DNA from: CAIVVT01 sp963757265
Lineage (GTDB): Bacteria > Acidobacteriota > Terriglobia > Bryobacterales > Bryobacteraceae
Direction: 5' to 3'
NCBI GenBank assembly: GCA_963757265.1
Contig: CAVWRA010000012.1
Location: 434,001 to 498,000 of the forward strand
DNA length: 64,000 nt
The notes under the pieces were generated by a model. The model worked only from the letters and a program-made list of their open reading frames with translations. It was not told the DNA's origin and did not search any database. The translations under genes were made by a program, and so were the position numbers. This document shows, in pieces, positions 30,757 through 39,371 of the stretch; the first letter of the stretch is position 1; each line of letters begins with the position of its first letter.

Positions 30757-31006
30757 CGCTCGCCGGGGCTTCGAAGTGCTGGGGCGGGGACAAAGGCTGC
30801 CGCCTCTTTCCCCGCACCTCTTTCTCTGCTCGCAGGGCCATGCCTCCGCTGCGCTCCGGAAAACGGCGAATTCTCTTGCCAAATCGATCACCCTTCCGCA
30901 ACAATGAACTTGCCAGCGTCGCTGCGCTCCGATCACCCTGATCGCGCCGTGGAGAACACTGATCGCTTTCAGATGAGAACGGTGATCGTTTTCAGGAGAA
31001 TCCCCA

Positions 31007-31214
31007 AGTGTTACTAGATCAATGCGTCCACGGAGGCCTTTCGGGGGCGTTTACGGCGCCGTCGCTGCAGCGGCGCGCGATGTTCGTAACTATTTGTCCT
31101 TGCAAGAGTTGCGATTCCAGCCCGCGCCGGATCGGCGTGCAAACCAGGCGCCGGAGTCTGGATTCCTTGCCTCCAAAACCCGGTGGGGACACATCAATCG
31201 GCTCTTGAAACATT
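31007..31214. other. Right flank of IS21 copy 1 with a partial inverted-repeat end
   Basis: No gene. GGGACACATCA at 31186-31196 matches the first 11 bases of the right terminal repeat found at 39350-39369, so it may be the far end of the spacer element that IS21 split. A Rhs fragment starts directly after it. Confidence 0.4.
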
Positions 31215-31505
31215 TCGCCCTGTCCCTGTTTGGTGGCTCGCTTCGGCAACCTATTGCAGCAGAATGGTACTGGCGGTCCGGCGAACATGACTCTCACCGT
31301 CGATCCCGCGACCATTCGCATCTCGACCCCAAGGGCCGTCTGCGCCGGCAACATCGCCGCGATGGGTGCCTCCACATTCGTCTACGACGGCGAGAACCGG
31401 ATGGTCAGCAGCACTCTGAACGGCACCACCACGGCGTACAGCTACGAAGGCGAAGGGCGGCACGCGCAGAAGACGACGGACCTCGCGACCGCCTCGGGTT
31501 GGGTG
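31215..31505 (+). pseudogene. Orphan Rhs fragment after unit A
   Basis: A short YD-repeat relic: GNLLQQNGTGGPANMTLTVD, then ASTFVYDGENRMVSS, TLNGTTTAYSYEGEGRHAQK. It has no start, shell closure or tip, and the frame continues into unrelated sequence. It is not close to Rhs A or B, so it came from a different Rhs gene. Its place (after a terminal-repeat-like end, behind a complete Rhs/immunity pair) mirrors the orphan tip C after unit B. Confidence 0.75.
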
Positions 31506-31918
31506 GCGATCATGTTGGTCCGCGCGCCCTTCCGTGCAAGACTCGTGCAAGACTCCCAGGAAGAAGCGCCGGTACGGCATGGACAACGGCCTCCGGCGCA
31601 CACTGAAAACACAACCAGTTAGCACACGGCGCTACTCCTTGGAACCGCCCTTTTCAGGTTTGAGTCCTGTCGTCCCCGCCATTCAAATCGATAAGCTACG
31701 GACCGGGCGGGCGCGGCGCGAAAGCGCGTGACGCGCGTCGTCTTGAAACTGCTCAATTGGCCCCGCCGGCAACGCGGTAGTAGTAGTTCCACATGGCGCC
31801 CAGGCGCTGGCGCCGCTGGACCACGCCGCAATTACCAAGATGGCTCGCCTCTAGGCTGACGATTCGGTGGTCGTAGCTTGAAGCAAAGTGTTCGATCAGC
31901 GCGACGCCGAAAGGGTCG
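31506..31918. other. Gene-poor stretch with a possible tRNA 3' remnant and a repeated fragment
   Basis: No intact gene. 31647-31676 (TCAGGTTTGAGTCCTG followed by a CCCCGCCA end) looks like the T-arm and acceptor 3' end of a tRNA; no matching 5' half precedes it. 31765-31865 is similar to 42655-42765: read on the minus strand both give the conserved GVVQRRQRLG, with in-frame length changes, as if part of a decayed protein gene downstream of each prepilin. Confidence 0.35.
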
Positions 31919-32413
31919 TCACCATTCCGAGTACGGCGTGCCATCCGGCGCTTTCTCGGTGGTCTTTGAGTAGACGTCGAACACGTTCTGCCCGCCGAAG
32001 CCCTGCGACTTCGGATCGTCCTGGTTACTCCTCACGCCCCAATCTGTCGAATGGGTGAAAGGATCGCGAGGGATTCTGCGCAAGAAGCGGATCTTGTTGC
32101 CCTTGGGGTCATTGGCGATCTTGACCCCTTCCACCAGCGCATCCAGGCTGTCGGGATAACAAAGGGCATCGATCTTGGTTGTGGCGATCTTCCCCCCATC
32201 GCAGGCATCCTTGTACTTGTCGATGGCAGTCCTCAACTCATTCAGCGCAAGCCGCAGGTCGTGTTCGTGCTCGCGCCGTAAGCGGAAGCGTGCTATGGGT
32301 ATGGCCATCATGGTCAGCACCATCAGGATGGTGAACGCCACGATCAGTTCCATCAGGGTCAATCCGCGCTGGGACTTGCGTTTTGCTATCCCTGTTCCCG
32401 CTGCGTGAAGCAT
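31919..32413 (-). CDS. Prepilin-like protein, unit B
   Basis: 164 aa, identical to the unit A prepilin except for two substitutions near the C-terminus (KTTEKAPDG against KTNEKTPDG). The cleavage site, the position-5 Glu and the hydrophobic helix are unchanged. The near-perfect conservation of a second copy 11.5 kb away means either a very recent duplication or ongoing gene conversion. Confidence 0.8.
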   Translation of the reverse strand: MLHAAGTGIAKRKSQRGLTLMELIVAFTILMVLTMMAIPIARFRLRREHEHDLRLALNELRTAIDKYKDACDGGKIATTKIDALCYPDSLDALVEGVKIANDPKGNKIRFLRRIPRDPFTHSTDWGVRSNQDDPKSQGFGGQNVFDVYSKTTEKAPDGTPYSEW

Positions 32414-32938
32414 CGCGTATCTCGGTGAGGCGCCGGGGAATCAACTGATTCTTGACAAGGTCTGCACTCATGCCGACGTCTCGAACTGTCTGCAGTATAG
32501 CCCGACAACGAATGATAGCGATATCGGAAATGTGATCTCTTTGTAAATCTTGAATCTAGAGTCTGCAATGTAAAGGCTTTTGCATCAAATGCGTTCGGTT
32601 GAGCAAGTTCATTTCTCTGCTCCGTTCAACAGATGGCCATACCCCTCACCGTAAAACCCGTAGTACCCCTAGCTCATATTCTTCAATTAATGTCTGCATG
32701 TGTTCACGTCCACCTCACCTTCTGTGTCATGCTATGCGCTTCATTTGCTTGCATTTATTCTGTAGCCCACTGAGCCGTTCCTAGAGTTTTCCTATGGTGA
32801 TTCATTTTGTGACTTGACACCGTGGAAAAACAGGAGCATAGATTTTAAGCAGATTATTCTGGTATCGCAAAAGCATTAATTCACTCAAGCGTAGTGAAAG
32901 TATTAGTCAATTCGTTCGCGGAGGAAAACAGTAGAATC
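32414..32938. promoter_or_regulatory. Divergent intergenic region, unit B
   Basis: Base-for-base copy of 20954-21478, with the candidate promoter TTGACA (32814-32819) and TAGATT (32839-32844). No gene seen. Confidence 0.45.
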
Positions 32939-33748
32939 ATGTATCTGACACGTCTGTTTAGCGCAGTGCTTCTGTTGTGGATTGCACTTACTTTCAATGG
33001 TTTGCATGCGCAGACCCAGAGCACCCAGCCGAATCCCCAGCTGGTGCTCCAGTCGTCGCTGCGGGTGCTCGCCGGAACGGTGTCCGTCACCGACACGAAG
33101 CTGCTTGCGGCGGTGAATTACACTGCCGGTTCCGATGTTGAAACGGGCACGGCCGAGCTGGAGGCGAGCGGCTTTGACGAGCTCTTGTCGGTACTGACCC
33201 TGCCGAGCGGCACGCAGACGCTGGTGCGGCAAGGCATGGCCGAAGCCCTAACGGGCGCGGACGGCCAGGTGCAGATAGCCGCGCTTCACAACTCGTTGTA
33301 TCCGGCGCCCTGGTTTATGCCCGCGCTGCTGGTGCAAGGGTGGCTCCTGCCTGCGAACAACGTCACCCTCGGCTCCGCGACAAACGAGGTCCGAAACGGG
33401 CAGAATGTGATCCACATCGACGCCTATCGGCTTCCGGTTGGACAGCTTGATGCGCTGACAGGCAGCTATTTGGTCCAAGCGAGCACGGCGGACCTGTACC
33501 TAGACGCGACCACGCTGCTTCCTCTCTACCTGGATTTCACATTGCATCCGGACAACGACGAACTGATCAATTTCCCGGTGACCATCGCTTTCCTGTCTTA
33601 CAGTTCCGTGAATGGCGTGCAAGTACCCTTCCACATCCAAAGGTTTCTGCAGCGCAGTCTGCTCCTGGATCTGACTCTGAGCAGTGCCGCGATCAACGTA
33701 GGCGTTCCGCAATCGGATTTCACCATCCCGCAGCCGACCATCCAGTGA
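32939..33748 (+). CDS. Exported 269-aa protein preceding Rhs, unit B
   Basis: Identical in sequence to the unit A protein (21479-22288), including signal peptide and start context. Because the Rhs shells have already diverged in places while this protein has not, it is either under strong constraint or was homogenised together with the 5' part of Rhs. Its 10-nt spacing to the Rhs gene is also kept. Confidence 0.65.
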   Translation: MYLTRLFSAVLLLWIALTFNGLHAQTQSTQPNPQLVLQSSLRVLAGTVSVTDTKLLAAVNYTAGSDVETGTAELEASGFDELLSVLTLPSGTQTLVRQGMAEALTGADGQVQIAALHNSLYPAPWFMPALLVQGWLLPANNVTLGSATNEVRNGQNVIHIDAYRLPVGQLDALTGSYLVQASTADLYLDATTLLPLYLDFTLHPDNDELINFPVTIAFLSYSSVNGVQVPFHIQRFLQRSLLLDLTLSSAAINVGVPQSDFTIPQPTIQ

Positions 33749-33758
33749 GGAAAAAGTC

Positions 33759-36700
33759 ATGCGACCTCTTCGAGCACTTCTATTTGTTGGAGTGTGGGCG
33801 ATGGCCCACACCATGCAGGCTCAGCCCGCCACCGGGTTTCCGCCGTTCAGCAGCTCCGGCGGGGGCGCGTTCGATACGGTGAATAACGCCAATTTGAACG
33901 TGCACTTTCAGATTCCGATCATCCAGAAAGCGGGCAGAGGCTTACCATTTAGCTACAGCTTGGCTTACGATAGCTCTGTTTGGTATCCCAATTCCAACGT
34001 CTGGACGCCAGCGAGCGCTGGCTGGGGATGGACCGCCAGCACGCAAGCGGCAACGGGCTACGTATCATACAGTGCAGTGCTGGAGGGCTGTAGCATCCCT
34101 GGTTACGGGTACAATTTTTGGGAATGGCGCAATTGGCAATACCACGACGCCGCAGGCGCGACGCACAACTTCCCGGGCCTGGTTATTTCGAACATCAACA
34201 CAACGCCCTGCAACCCGAGCGGTTATCCTCCATCGTCGCAGCAGGTAACGGCAACCGACGGCTCCGGGCTCACTCTTTCCGCGGCGGTTAATGGCACAAC
34301 TCTGACCGCCTCCGCAATCACGCCCGGTGGGGTCGTGATCGGTGCCCCGCTGGCGCCACAGGGCAACGGTACTGTCACCGACACGAACGGCAACCAACTG
34401 ACGGTCACCTACAGCGGCGGCACAACCACGTTCTATGACACCCTGAGCTCCGCAAACGCAGCCCTCACGGTCACGGGAGCCGGGACCCCATCCAGTCCGA
34501 CAGTCTACACGTACACGAATCCGCAAGGCACATCGAGCTCCTTCCAGATGAAATACACGGCGTACACGGTGCAGACGAACTTTGGCTGCAGCGGCATCAC
34601 CGAATACGGCGCGCAACCCCAAAATCTCGTCTCGAGCATCGTGCTACCGGACGGGACCTCGTACACAATCACCTACGAAGCCACCCCCAATCACTCGCCC
34701 AACGTGACTGGGCGCATCTCCTCCATCACCTTGCCAACCGGCGGAACCATTCAGTATGCCTATTCGGGTGGGAGCGAGGGGATCACGTGTGCCGACGGCA
34801 CAACCGCCACGCTGACGCGGACGACTCCCGACGGCGCATGGACCTATGCGCATACAGAGAGTGGCACGCTGTGGACAACTGACATCACCGACCCGCAGAG
34901 CAACCTGACTGTAATGAGTTTTCAGACCATCTATGAGACGCAGCGGCAGGTGAACCAGGGCAGCTCGACGCTTCTCAAGACGGTGGATACCTGCTACAAC
35001 GGCACCGGACCGACTGGTTGTACTAGAAATGCCGTCAGCTCGCCGATCAGCACTGTGAGCGTGACCACAACTCTTCCCGGCACCAAGAACCTGCTGGCCG
35101 AAAGGCTAAGTACGTACGACAGAACCTACGGGATGCTCAAGGAGGTGGACGAGTACGATTGGGGGCAAAATACGGTCGGGGCGCTGACGAGGAAGACAAT
35201 AGCCGATTACGGCGTCGGAGGACTTGGCAACGGCATCATGGACCGGCCTCTCGACCTACAAGTGCAAACCGGCGCTGGCGTGCTTGTAGCAAGGACGACG
35301 TATGCTTATGACATTCAGAACAACGGCGTCGTCGTTACATCCGGTACTCCACAGCACATAAGCGTCTCGGGCGCGCGCGGAAACGTTACGGGTATCAACC
35401 GTTTCACCAACCTCTCGAGCGGGGCCTCTCTCGGCCGAGGATTCACGTATTTCGATACCGGCAACGTGCAGACGGTGACGGACAGTAACAACGCTTCGGC
35501 CACGTACACGTATTCCAGCGCCACGGCCAGTTGCGGCAACTCATTCCCCACGGGCGTGACTGAGCCACTCTCGCTGACACGCTCTTTCGTCTGGAACTGT
35601 AGCGGCGCCGTGCAAACTTCAGTGACAGATGAGAACGGACAGACTTCGACGACGACGTACAACGATGCGAATTTCTGGCGCGCCACGGCGACAACGGATC
35701 CGACGTCCGCCCAGACCACGATTGCCTACTCGACCGTCGCCCCGGCCTGGGCGGCCGAAAGTACGCTGAACTTCAACGGCAGCACATCGACTGTGGACAA
35801 GCGCACCACGCTCGACAGCCTGGGTCGGCCCCACATTGCCCAGACCATGCAGAGCCAGGGATCGGCCAATTACGATTCCGTGGAGACCGACTACGATTCC
35901 CTCGGCCGGCCTGCGAATGTTTCAATTCCCTACACCGGAACTGCCGGGCAGACCACCAGCGGCAGCGGAACAACGACGGCCTATGACGCTCTGAGCCGCC
36001 CCACAGAGGTGAAGGACGCCGCGGGCGGCTGGACGAAGTACACCTATACCCAAAACGATGTCTTGATTGAGACGGGGCCGCTGGGAACCGGGGATGCACA
36101 TAATAAGAAACGGCAGCTCGAATACGACGGGCTTGGGCGGCTGACGTCGGTTTGCGAAGTGAACGGTTCGGGCGGAGCCTACTGCGGGCAAACCAATAGC
36201 CAGACAGGCCTTCTGACCCAGTACACTTACGACCTCCTGGGGAATTTGACTGGGGTGGCGCAGAATGCCAACGGCCAATCACAGCCGCGCACATACCAAT
36301 ACGATGCCGTAGGCCGCCTCATCTCGGAGGCGAACCCGGAAACGAACGGGGGCGCCTACACCTACACATACGACACGGACGCCACGTGCGGCACTTCTAA
36401 AGGCGATATGGTGAATCGAACCGACCCGATGGGTAATGTCACCTGCCATACCTACGACGCCCTGCATCGCGTCAAGTTGATCAAGTACCCGAGCGGCACG
36501 TACGCGAACGTCACCCCGGCGAAGCACTTCGTCTACGATTCTGGAACCTTGACCATCAACGGGAACAACGTGCCCTTGAACAACACCGCGAGCCGCCTGG
36601 TCGAAGCCTATACCGGCCCGGCGACCGCCAAGATCACCGACATCTTCTACAGCTATTCCGCCCGCGGCGAAGTGACCGACGTCTACCAGTCCTCGCCGAA

Positions 36701-38447
36701 CTCCGGCGGGTTCTACCACGTCAACGCCAGCTACTGGCCCAATGGCGTTCAGAACACGCTCAACGCCAATCTGAGCGGCCTGCCGAGCTGGACGTATAGC
36801 GTGGACGGGGAGGGGCGCTGGACCGCGGTGGCCGATTCCAACGGCGGGAACCCCGTCACCTCGACGACGTATAATGTTTTTAGCAAGCCCACGGCCGTGA
36901 ACTTCGGATCGCTGGACAGCGACGCGTTTACTTTCGACCCCAACACCGGCCGCATGACCCTGTACCAGGCCAACGTGGGCAGCGCCACTATCAGCGGCGC
37001 GCTCACCTGGAACAAGAACGGCAGCCTGTACAGCCTGGGCATCACGGACAGCTACAACGCGAACAACAACCAGACGTGCACATACGCCTACGATGATTTC
37101 GCGCGCCTGAGCAGCGTCAACTGCGGAAGCAGCAATTGGGGACAGAGCTTCACCTACGACCCCTTTGGGAACATCACCAAGTCGGGGTCCAACGGCGGCA
37201 CGTCATTCTCGGTGTCTTACTCCTGGGCCACCAACCAAATCACCAGCTCCCCCTACCTCTACGACGCCAACGGCAATCTGACGGCCGACGGTAATCACGC
37301 CTACACCTGGGATGCCGAAGGCAAGCTGGCCTCGCTCGACGGCAACAGCGAGACCTACGATGCCAAGGGTCGCCGGGTCGAGCAGCTCAACTCCGGAGCC
37401 TATACGGAGATCCTCTACGCTCCCAGCGGCGCCAAGCTGGCGCTTCTGAATGGCAGTACCGTGGTGAAGATGTTTGTGCCGTTGCCTGCCGGGGCAACCG
37501 CAGTGTACGCCGGCACCAGCTTGAGCTACTACCGGCATCCCGACTGGCTTGGATCGTCGCGCATCGCTTCCACCCCTTCGCAGACGGTGTACTACGACGG
37601 CGCCTACGCGCCCTTTGGCGAATCGTACAACGAGAGCGGCACGACCGACCGGAGCTTCACGGGACAGAACCAGGATCTGGGGGCCACGGATCTGTACGAT
37701 TTCCTGTACCGCGAGCATAGTGCGATCGCAGGCCGCTGGATCAGCCCTGACCCGTCGGGGCTGGCCGCGGTCAACCCGAGCCGGCCGCAGAGCTGGAACC
37801 GTTATGCATTTGTGATGGGCGATCCGATCAGAATGACCGATCCGCAGGGGCTGGCCCCATGCCTAGAAGAGATGAGTGCAGGCAGAGGCGGAGGCCGCGG
37901 ACATGCAACTATGGCGGCACTCGGAATTCACGCCAACGATGACGATGGCGGCACAGGTTGCTCCAGCGACGGAGGAAGTGGCGATGGTGGGGACAGCGGC
38001 GACGGGAACGACTCAGGGGTCACGCCTCCGGATACTGCACCTGATGATCCATGCGCGGATGATGGCGAGGATCCCATTACTGCCGATTCATTCGGACATC
38101 CCGGACGCACCATGACTGAAGAAGTATTTAGATTTCGCATGAGCGGCACGCGGACAATGCATCCTAACTGCGACGACAAGCAAAAGCAGCAGCCGAGCAA
38201 CATGGCCCCCATTATCGCTGGACAAAATGCGCAGTTCAACCAGTGTGTTGCAAAAGCAGGCACAATCGCAGCGGGCTCGGGTGTGCTGGACAGCTTAGGC
38301 GAGACTTCCAGCATCAAAATTATCTCAAATGTTCTCTCAGCGATGGTGGACGCACAAAAGGTGTGCTTGGCACTTTATCCTCTCGCAGCCCTCAGTACAA
38401 ACTATGGTGGGATAGTGTCCCCTGGGGATCTTATCGATTGGCCTTAG
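33759..38447 (+). CDS. Exported Rhs/YD-repeat protein B with unique C-terminal tip
   Basis: 1562 aa. The signal peptide and residues 1-450 are nearly the same as Rhs A. The shell is the same architecture, with patches of substitutions (for example TSFSVSYSW and YLYDANGNL). The core ends GRWISPDPSGL ... DPIRMTDPQGL near residue 1364. The ~198-residue tip starts with an Asp/Gly/Ser-rich linker (DDDGGTGCSSDGGSGDGGDS) and ends in a helical part with hydrophobic stretches (KIISNVLSAMVDAQKVCLAL). No toxin family recognised; a hydrophobic end could suggest membrane action. A five-TM protein follows. Confidence 0.85.
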   Translation: MRPLRALLFVGVWAMAHTMQAQPATGFPPFSSSGGGAFDTVNNANLNVHFQIPIIQKAGRGLPFSYSLAYDSSVWYPNSNVWTPASAGWGWTASTQAATGYVSYSAVLEGCSIPGYGYNFWEWRNWQYHDAAGATHNFPGLVISNINTTPCNPSGYPPSSQQVTATDGSGLTLSAAVNGTTLTASAITPGGVVIGAPLAPQGNGTVTDTNGNQLTVTYSGGTTTFYDTLSSANAALTVTGAGTPSSPTVYTYTNPQGTSSSFQMKYTAYTVQTNFGCSGITEYGAQPQNLVSSIVLPDGTSYTITYEATPNHSPNVTGRISSITLPTGGTIQYAYSGGSEGITCADGTTATLTRTTPDGAWTYAHTESGTLWTTDITDPQSNLTVMSFQTIYETQRQVNQGSSTLLKTVDTCYNGTGPTGCTRNAVSSPISTVSVTTTLPGTKNLLAERLSTYDRTYGMLKEVDEYDWGQNTVGALTRKTIADYGVGGLGNGIMDRPLDLQVQTGAGVLVARTTYAYDIQNNGVVVTSGTPQHISVSGARGNVTGINRFTNLSSGASLGRGFTYFDTGNVQTVTDSNNASATYTYSSATASCGNSFPTGVTEPLSLTRSFVWNCSGAVQTSVTDENGQTSTTTYNDANFWRATATTDPTSAQTTIAYSTVAPAWAAESTLNFNGSTSTVDKRTTLDSLGRPHIAQTMQSQGSANYDSVETDYDSLGRPANVSIPYTGTAGQTTSGSGTTTAYDALSRPTEVKDAAGGWTKYTYTQNDVLIETGPLGTGDAHNKKRQLEYDGLGRLTSVCEVNGSGGAYCGQTNSQTGLLTQYTYDLLGNLTGVAQNANGQSQPRTYQYDAVGRLISEANPETNGGAYTYTYDTDATCGTSKGDMVNRTDPMGNVTCHTYDALHRVKLIKYPSGTYANVTPAKHFVYDSGTLTINGNNVPLNNTASRLVEAYTGPATAKITDIFYSYSARGEVTDVYQSSPNSGGFYHVNASYWPNGVQNTLNANLSGLPSWTYSVDGEGRWTAVADSNGGNPVTSTTYNVFSKPTAVNFGSLDSDAFTFDPNTGRMTLYQANVGSATISGALTWNKNGSLYSLGITDSYNANNNQTCTYAYDDFARLSSVNCGSSNWGQSFTYDPFGNITKSGSNGGTSFSVSYSWATNQITSSPYLYDANGNLTADGNHAYTWDAEGKLASLDGNSETYDAKGRRVEQLNSGAYTEILYAPSGAKLALLNGSTVVKMFVPLPAGATAVYAGTSLSYYRHPDWLGSSRIASTPSQTVYYDGAYAPFGESYNESGTTDRSFTGQNQDLGATDLYDFLYREHSAIAGRWISPDPSGLAAVNPSRPQSWNRYAFVMGDPIRMTDPQGLAPCLEEMSAGRGGGRGHATMAALGIHANDDDGGTGCSSDGGSGDGGDSGDGNDSGVTPPDTAPDDPCADDGEDPITADSFGHPGRTMTEEVFRFRMSGTRTMHPNCDDKQKQQPSNMAPIIAGQNAQFNQCVAKAGTIAAGSGVLDSLGETSSIKIISNVLSAMVDAQKVCLALYPLAALSTNYGGIVSPGDLIDWP

Positions 38448-38490
38448 TCGAATTCAAGGTAAGGCACTTTACGTCGCTCTAAGATGTGGG

Positions 38491-39003
38491 ATGGATCTTG
38501 TAATGCAAATGATACAAGAGATGAAATGGGCGCTTTTGCTAGATTCCATTAGGCCAGTAATCCTCCTATCCTATGGAATCTTCGTGGTTTGGACCGTTGT
38601 GAGATGGATCATGGAGATCCGGTCGTCCGGACGAAAGTTGCGTTACTGGCTTGGATCGTTCGGGCTCGCAGCGGGAATCTGCTCCGCGATACTCCTTGAG
38701 TTGTTCTACATTCATATCTTGGTAGAGGGCAAGCTCATTGCTCATGGTGCTGCACTCTGGATTTATTACTTTACTGGGATTTGCTTCGCCATCGTCGGCC
38801 TGTCCCTTGGGCTGACAGGGTACGGATGGGTGCGGCGATCAAGTACGGTTGTTTCTTTGGTTGTGGTTTTCCAGTGGCCTGGGCTAATGGCCGCCAGCGC
38901 ACGACAGGACTTCGTGCTCACAGCTGCAATGTTCGTCTCGCTCGCAGTAGTTGGAATTATTTTTGTGAGAAAGGGACAGACTCCCAATGCGTCCCGCGCC
39001 TAA
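38491..39003 (+). CDS. Five-TM membrane protein, putative immunity for Rhs B
   Basis: 170 aa, 43 nt after Rhs B. Membrane segments lie near residues 20-40 (RPVILLSYGIFVVWTVVRWI), 51-76 (GLAAGICSAILLELFYIHIL), 83-108 (AALWIYYFTGICFAIVGLSL), 116-131 (STVVSLVVVFQWPGLM) and 136-156 (FVLTAAMFVSLAVVGIIFVR). It is unrelated in sequence to the unit A membrane protein although it holds the same position. That pattern (conserved shell, swapped tip, swapped neighbour) is expected for toxin-immunity pairs. No catalytic motif. Confidence 0.6.
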   Translation: MDLVMQMIQEMKWALLLDSIRPVILLSYGIFVVWTVVRWIMEIRSSGRKLRYWLGSFGLAAGICSAILLELFYIHILVEGKLIAHGAALWIYYFTGICFAIVGLSLGLTGYGWVRRSSTVVSLVVVFQWPGLMAASARQDFVLTAAMFVSLAVVGIIFVRKGQTPNASRA

Positions 39004-39072
39004 CAGACTGACTTCATCGAACTTAGCCAAACAACACGGCGATGGTGCTGGGTAACGATTGGTTCGGCAAAC

Positions 39073-39369
39073 GGGACGTCCTGATGTGTCCCTCCTGGGT
39101 TTTGTCGCCGTTTATACCGGGCCCGCTCCAGCGGATTAGTGCTAAGACACTGATTACAGGACGGTTGAGGGTTCACCCGCCGGTCACGCACCCGAGGGCA
39201 CAGCGAATCCACCGTGAACGCGCACAACGCACTGGACGCTCCGGAACAATTCTCTCATACTGAATCAGCATGCTGGTCAATCACTTAGCGTCAGGTGCGC
39301 ATGGAGTCCATTTGCCGCAGACCGAATTCAGTGAGGGGAAAATCCCACTGGGACACATCAGGACGTCCC
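39073..39369. mobile_element. 297-bp element with 20-bp perfect terminal inverted repeats
   Basis: The left end (39073-39092, GGGACGTCCTGATGTGTCCC) is the exact reverse complement of the right end (39350-39369). There is no coding sequence of note inside. A diverged copy with the same left end starts at 27769 after the unit A immunity gene. The right end lies only about 7 bp from where Rhs homology of orphan C begins. It could be a MITE or a recombination site for tip cassettes. Confidence 0.65.
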
Positions 39370-39371
39370 CT

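Larger units (their letters stand above)
28195..31006 (+). mobile_element. IS21-family insertion sequence, copy 1
   Basis: 2812 bp. The ends are TGGGGATTCTCCT and its complement AGGAGAATCCCCA, i.e. the 5'-TG...CA-3' of the IS21 family. Inside the left end five ~23-bp direct repeats of the type CGATCA(C/G)xxTTCTCCT start at about 28214, 28238, 28261, 28284 and 28306; inverted counterparts lie at about 30940-31000. These are the multiple transposase-binding repeats known in the family. It carries istA and istB in order. No target duplication is evident between the flanks (...ATAGCC and AGTGTT...). Copy 2 (42781-45592) has the same length in the opposite orientation. Confidence 0.93.
31923..37855 (+). 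repeat. Rhs unit B, 5.9-kb direct repeat (partner 20463-26395)
   Basis: This is the second copy of the repeat described for unit A, in the same orientation. Differences cluster in the Rhs shell (35170-35600 and after 36700) and become complete at the tip. Its Rhs shell from 36486 on is in turn almost identical to orphan C (39377 onward), closer to C than to A. Confidence 0.9.

Noticed and set aside
31619..31831. Minus-strand frame with a WRGRQDSNL-like start
   Set aside because: This is the well-known spurious translation across a tRNA 3' end; it is used here only as a hint of a tRNA remnant.
38491..39003. Firm assignment of the genes after Rhs A, B and C as immunity proteins
   Set aside because: Only position and swapping with the tip support it; no immunity family is recognised, so they are called putative.
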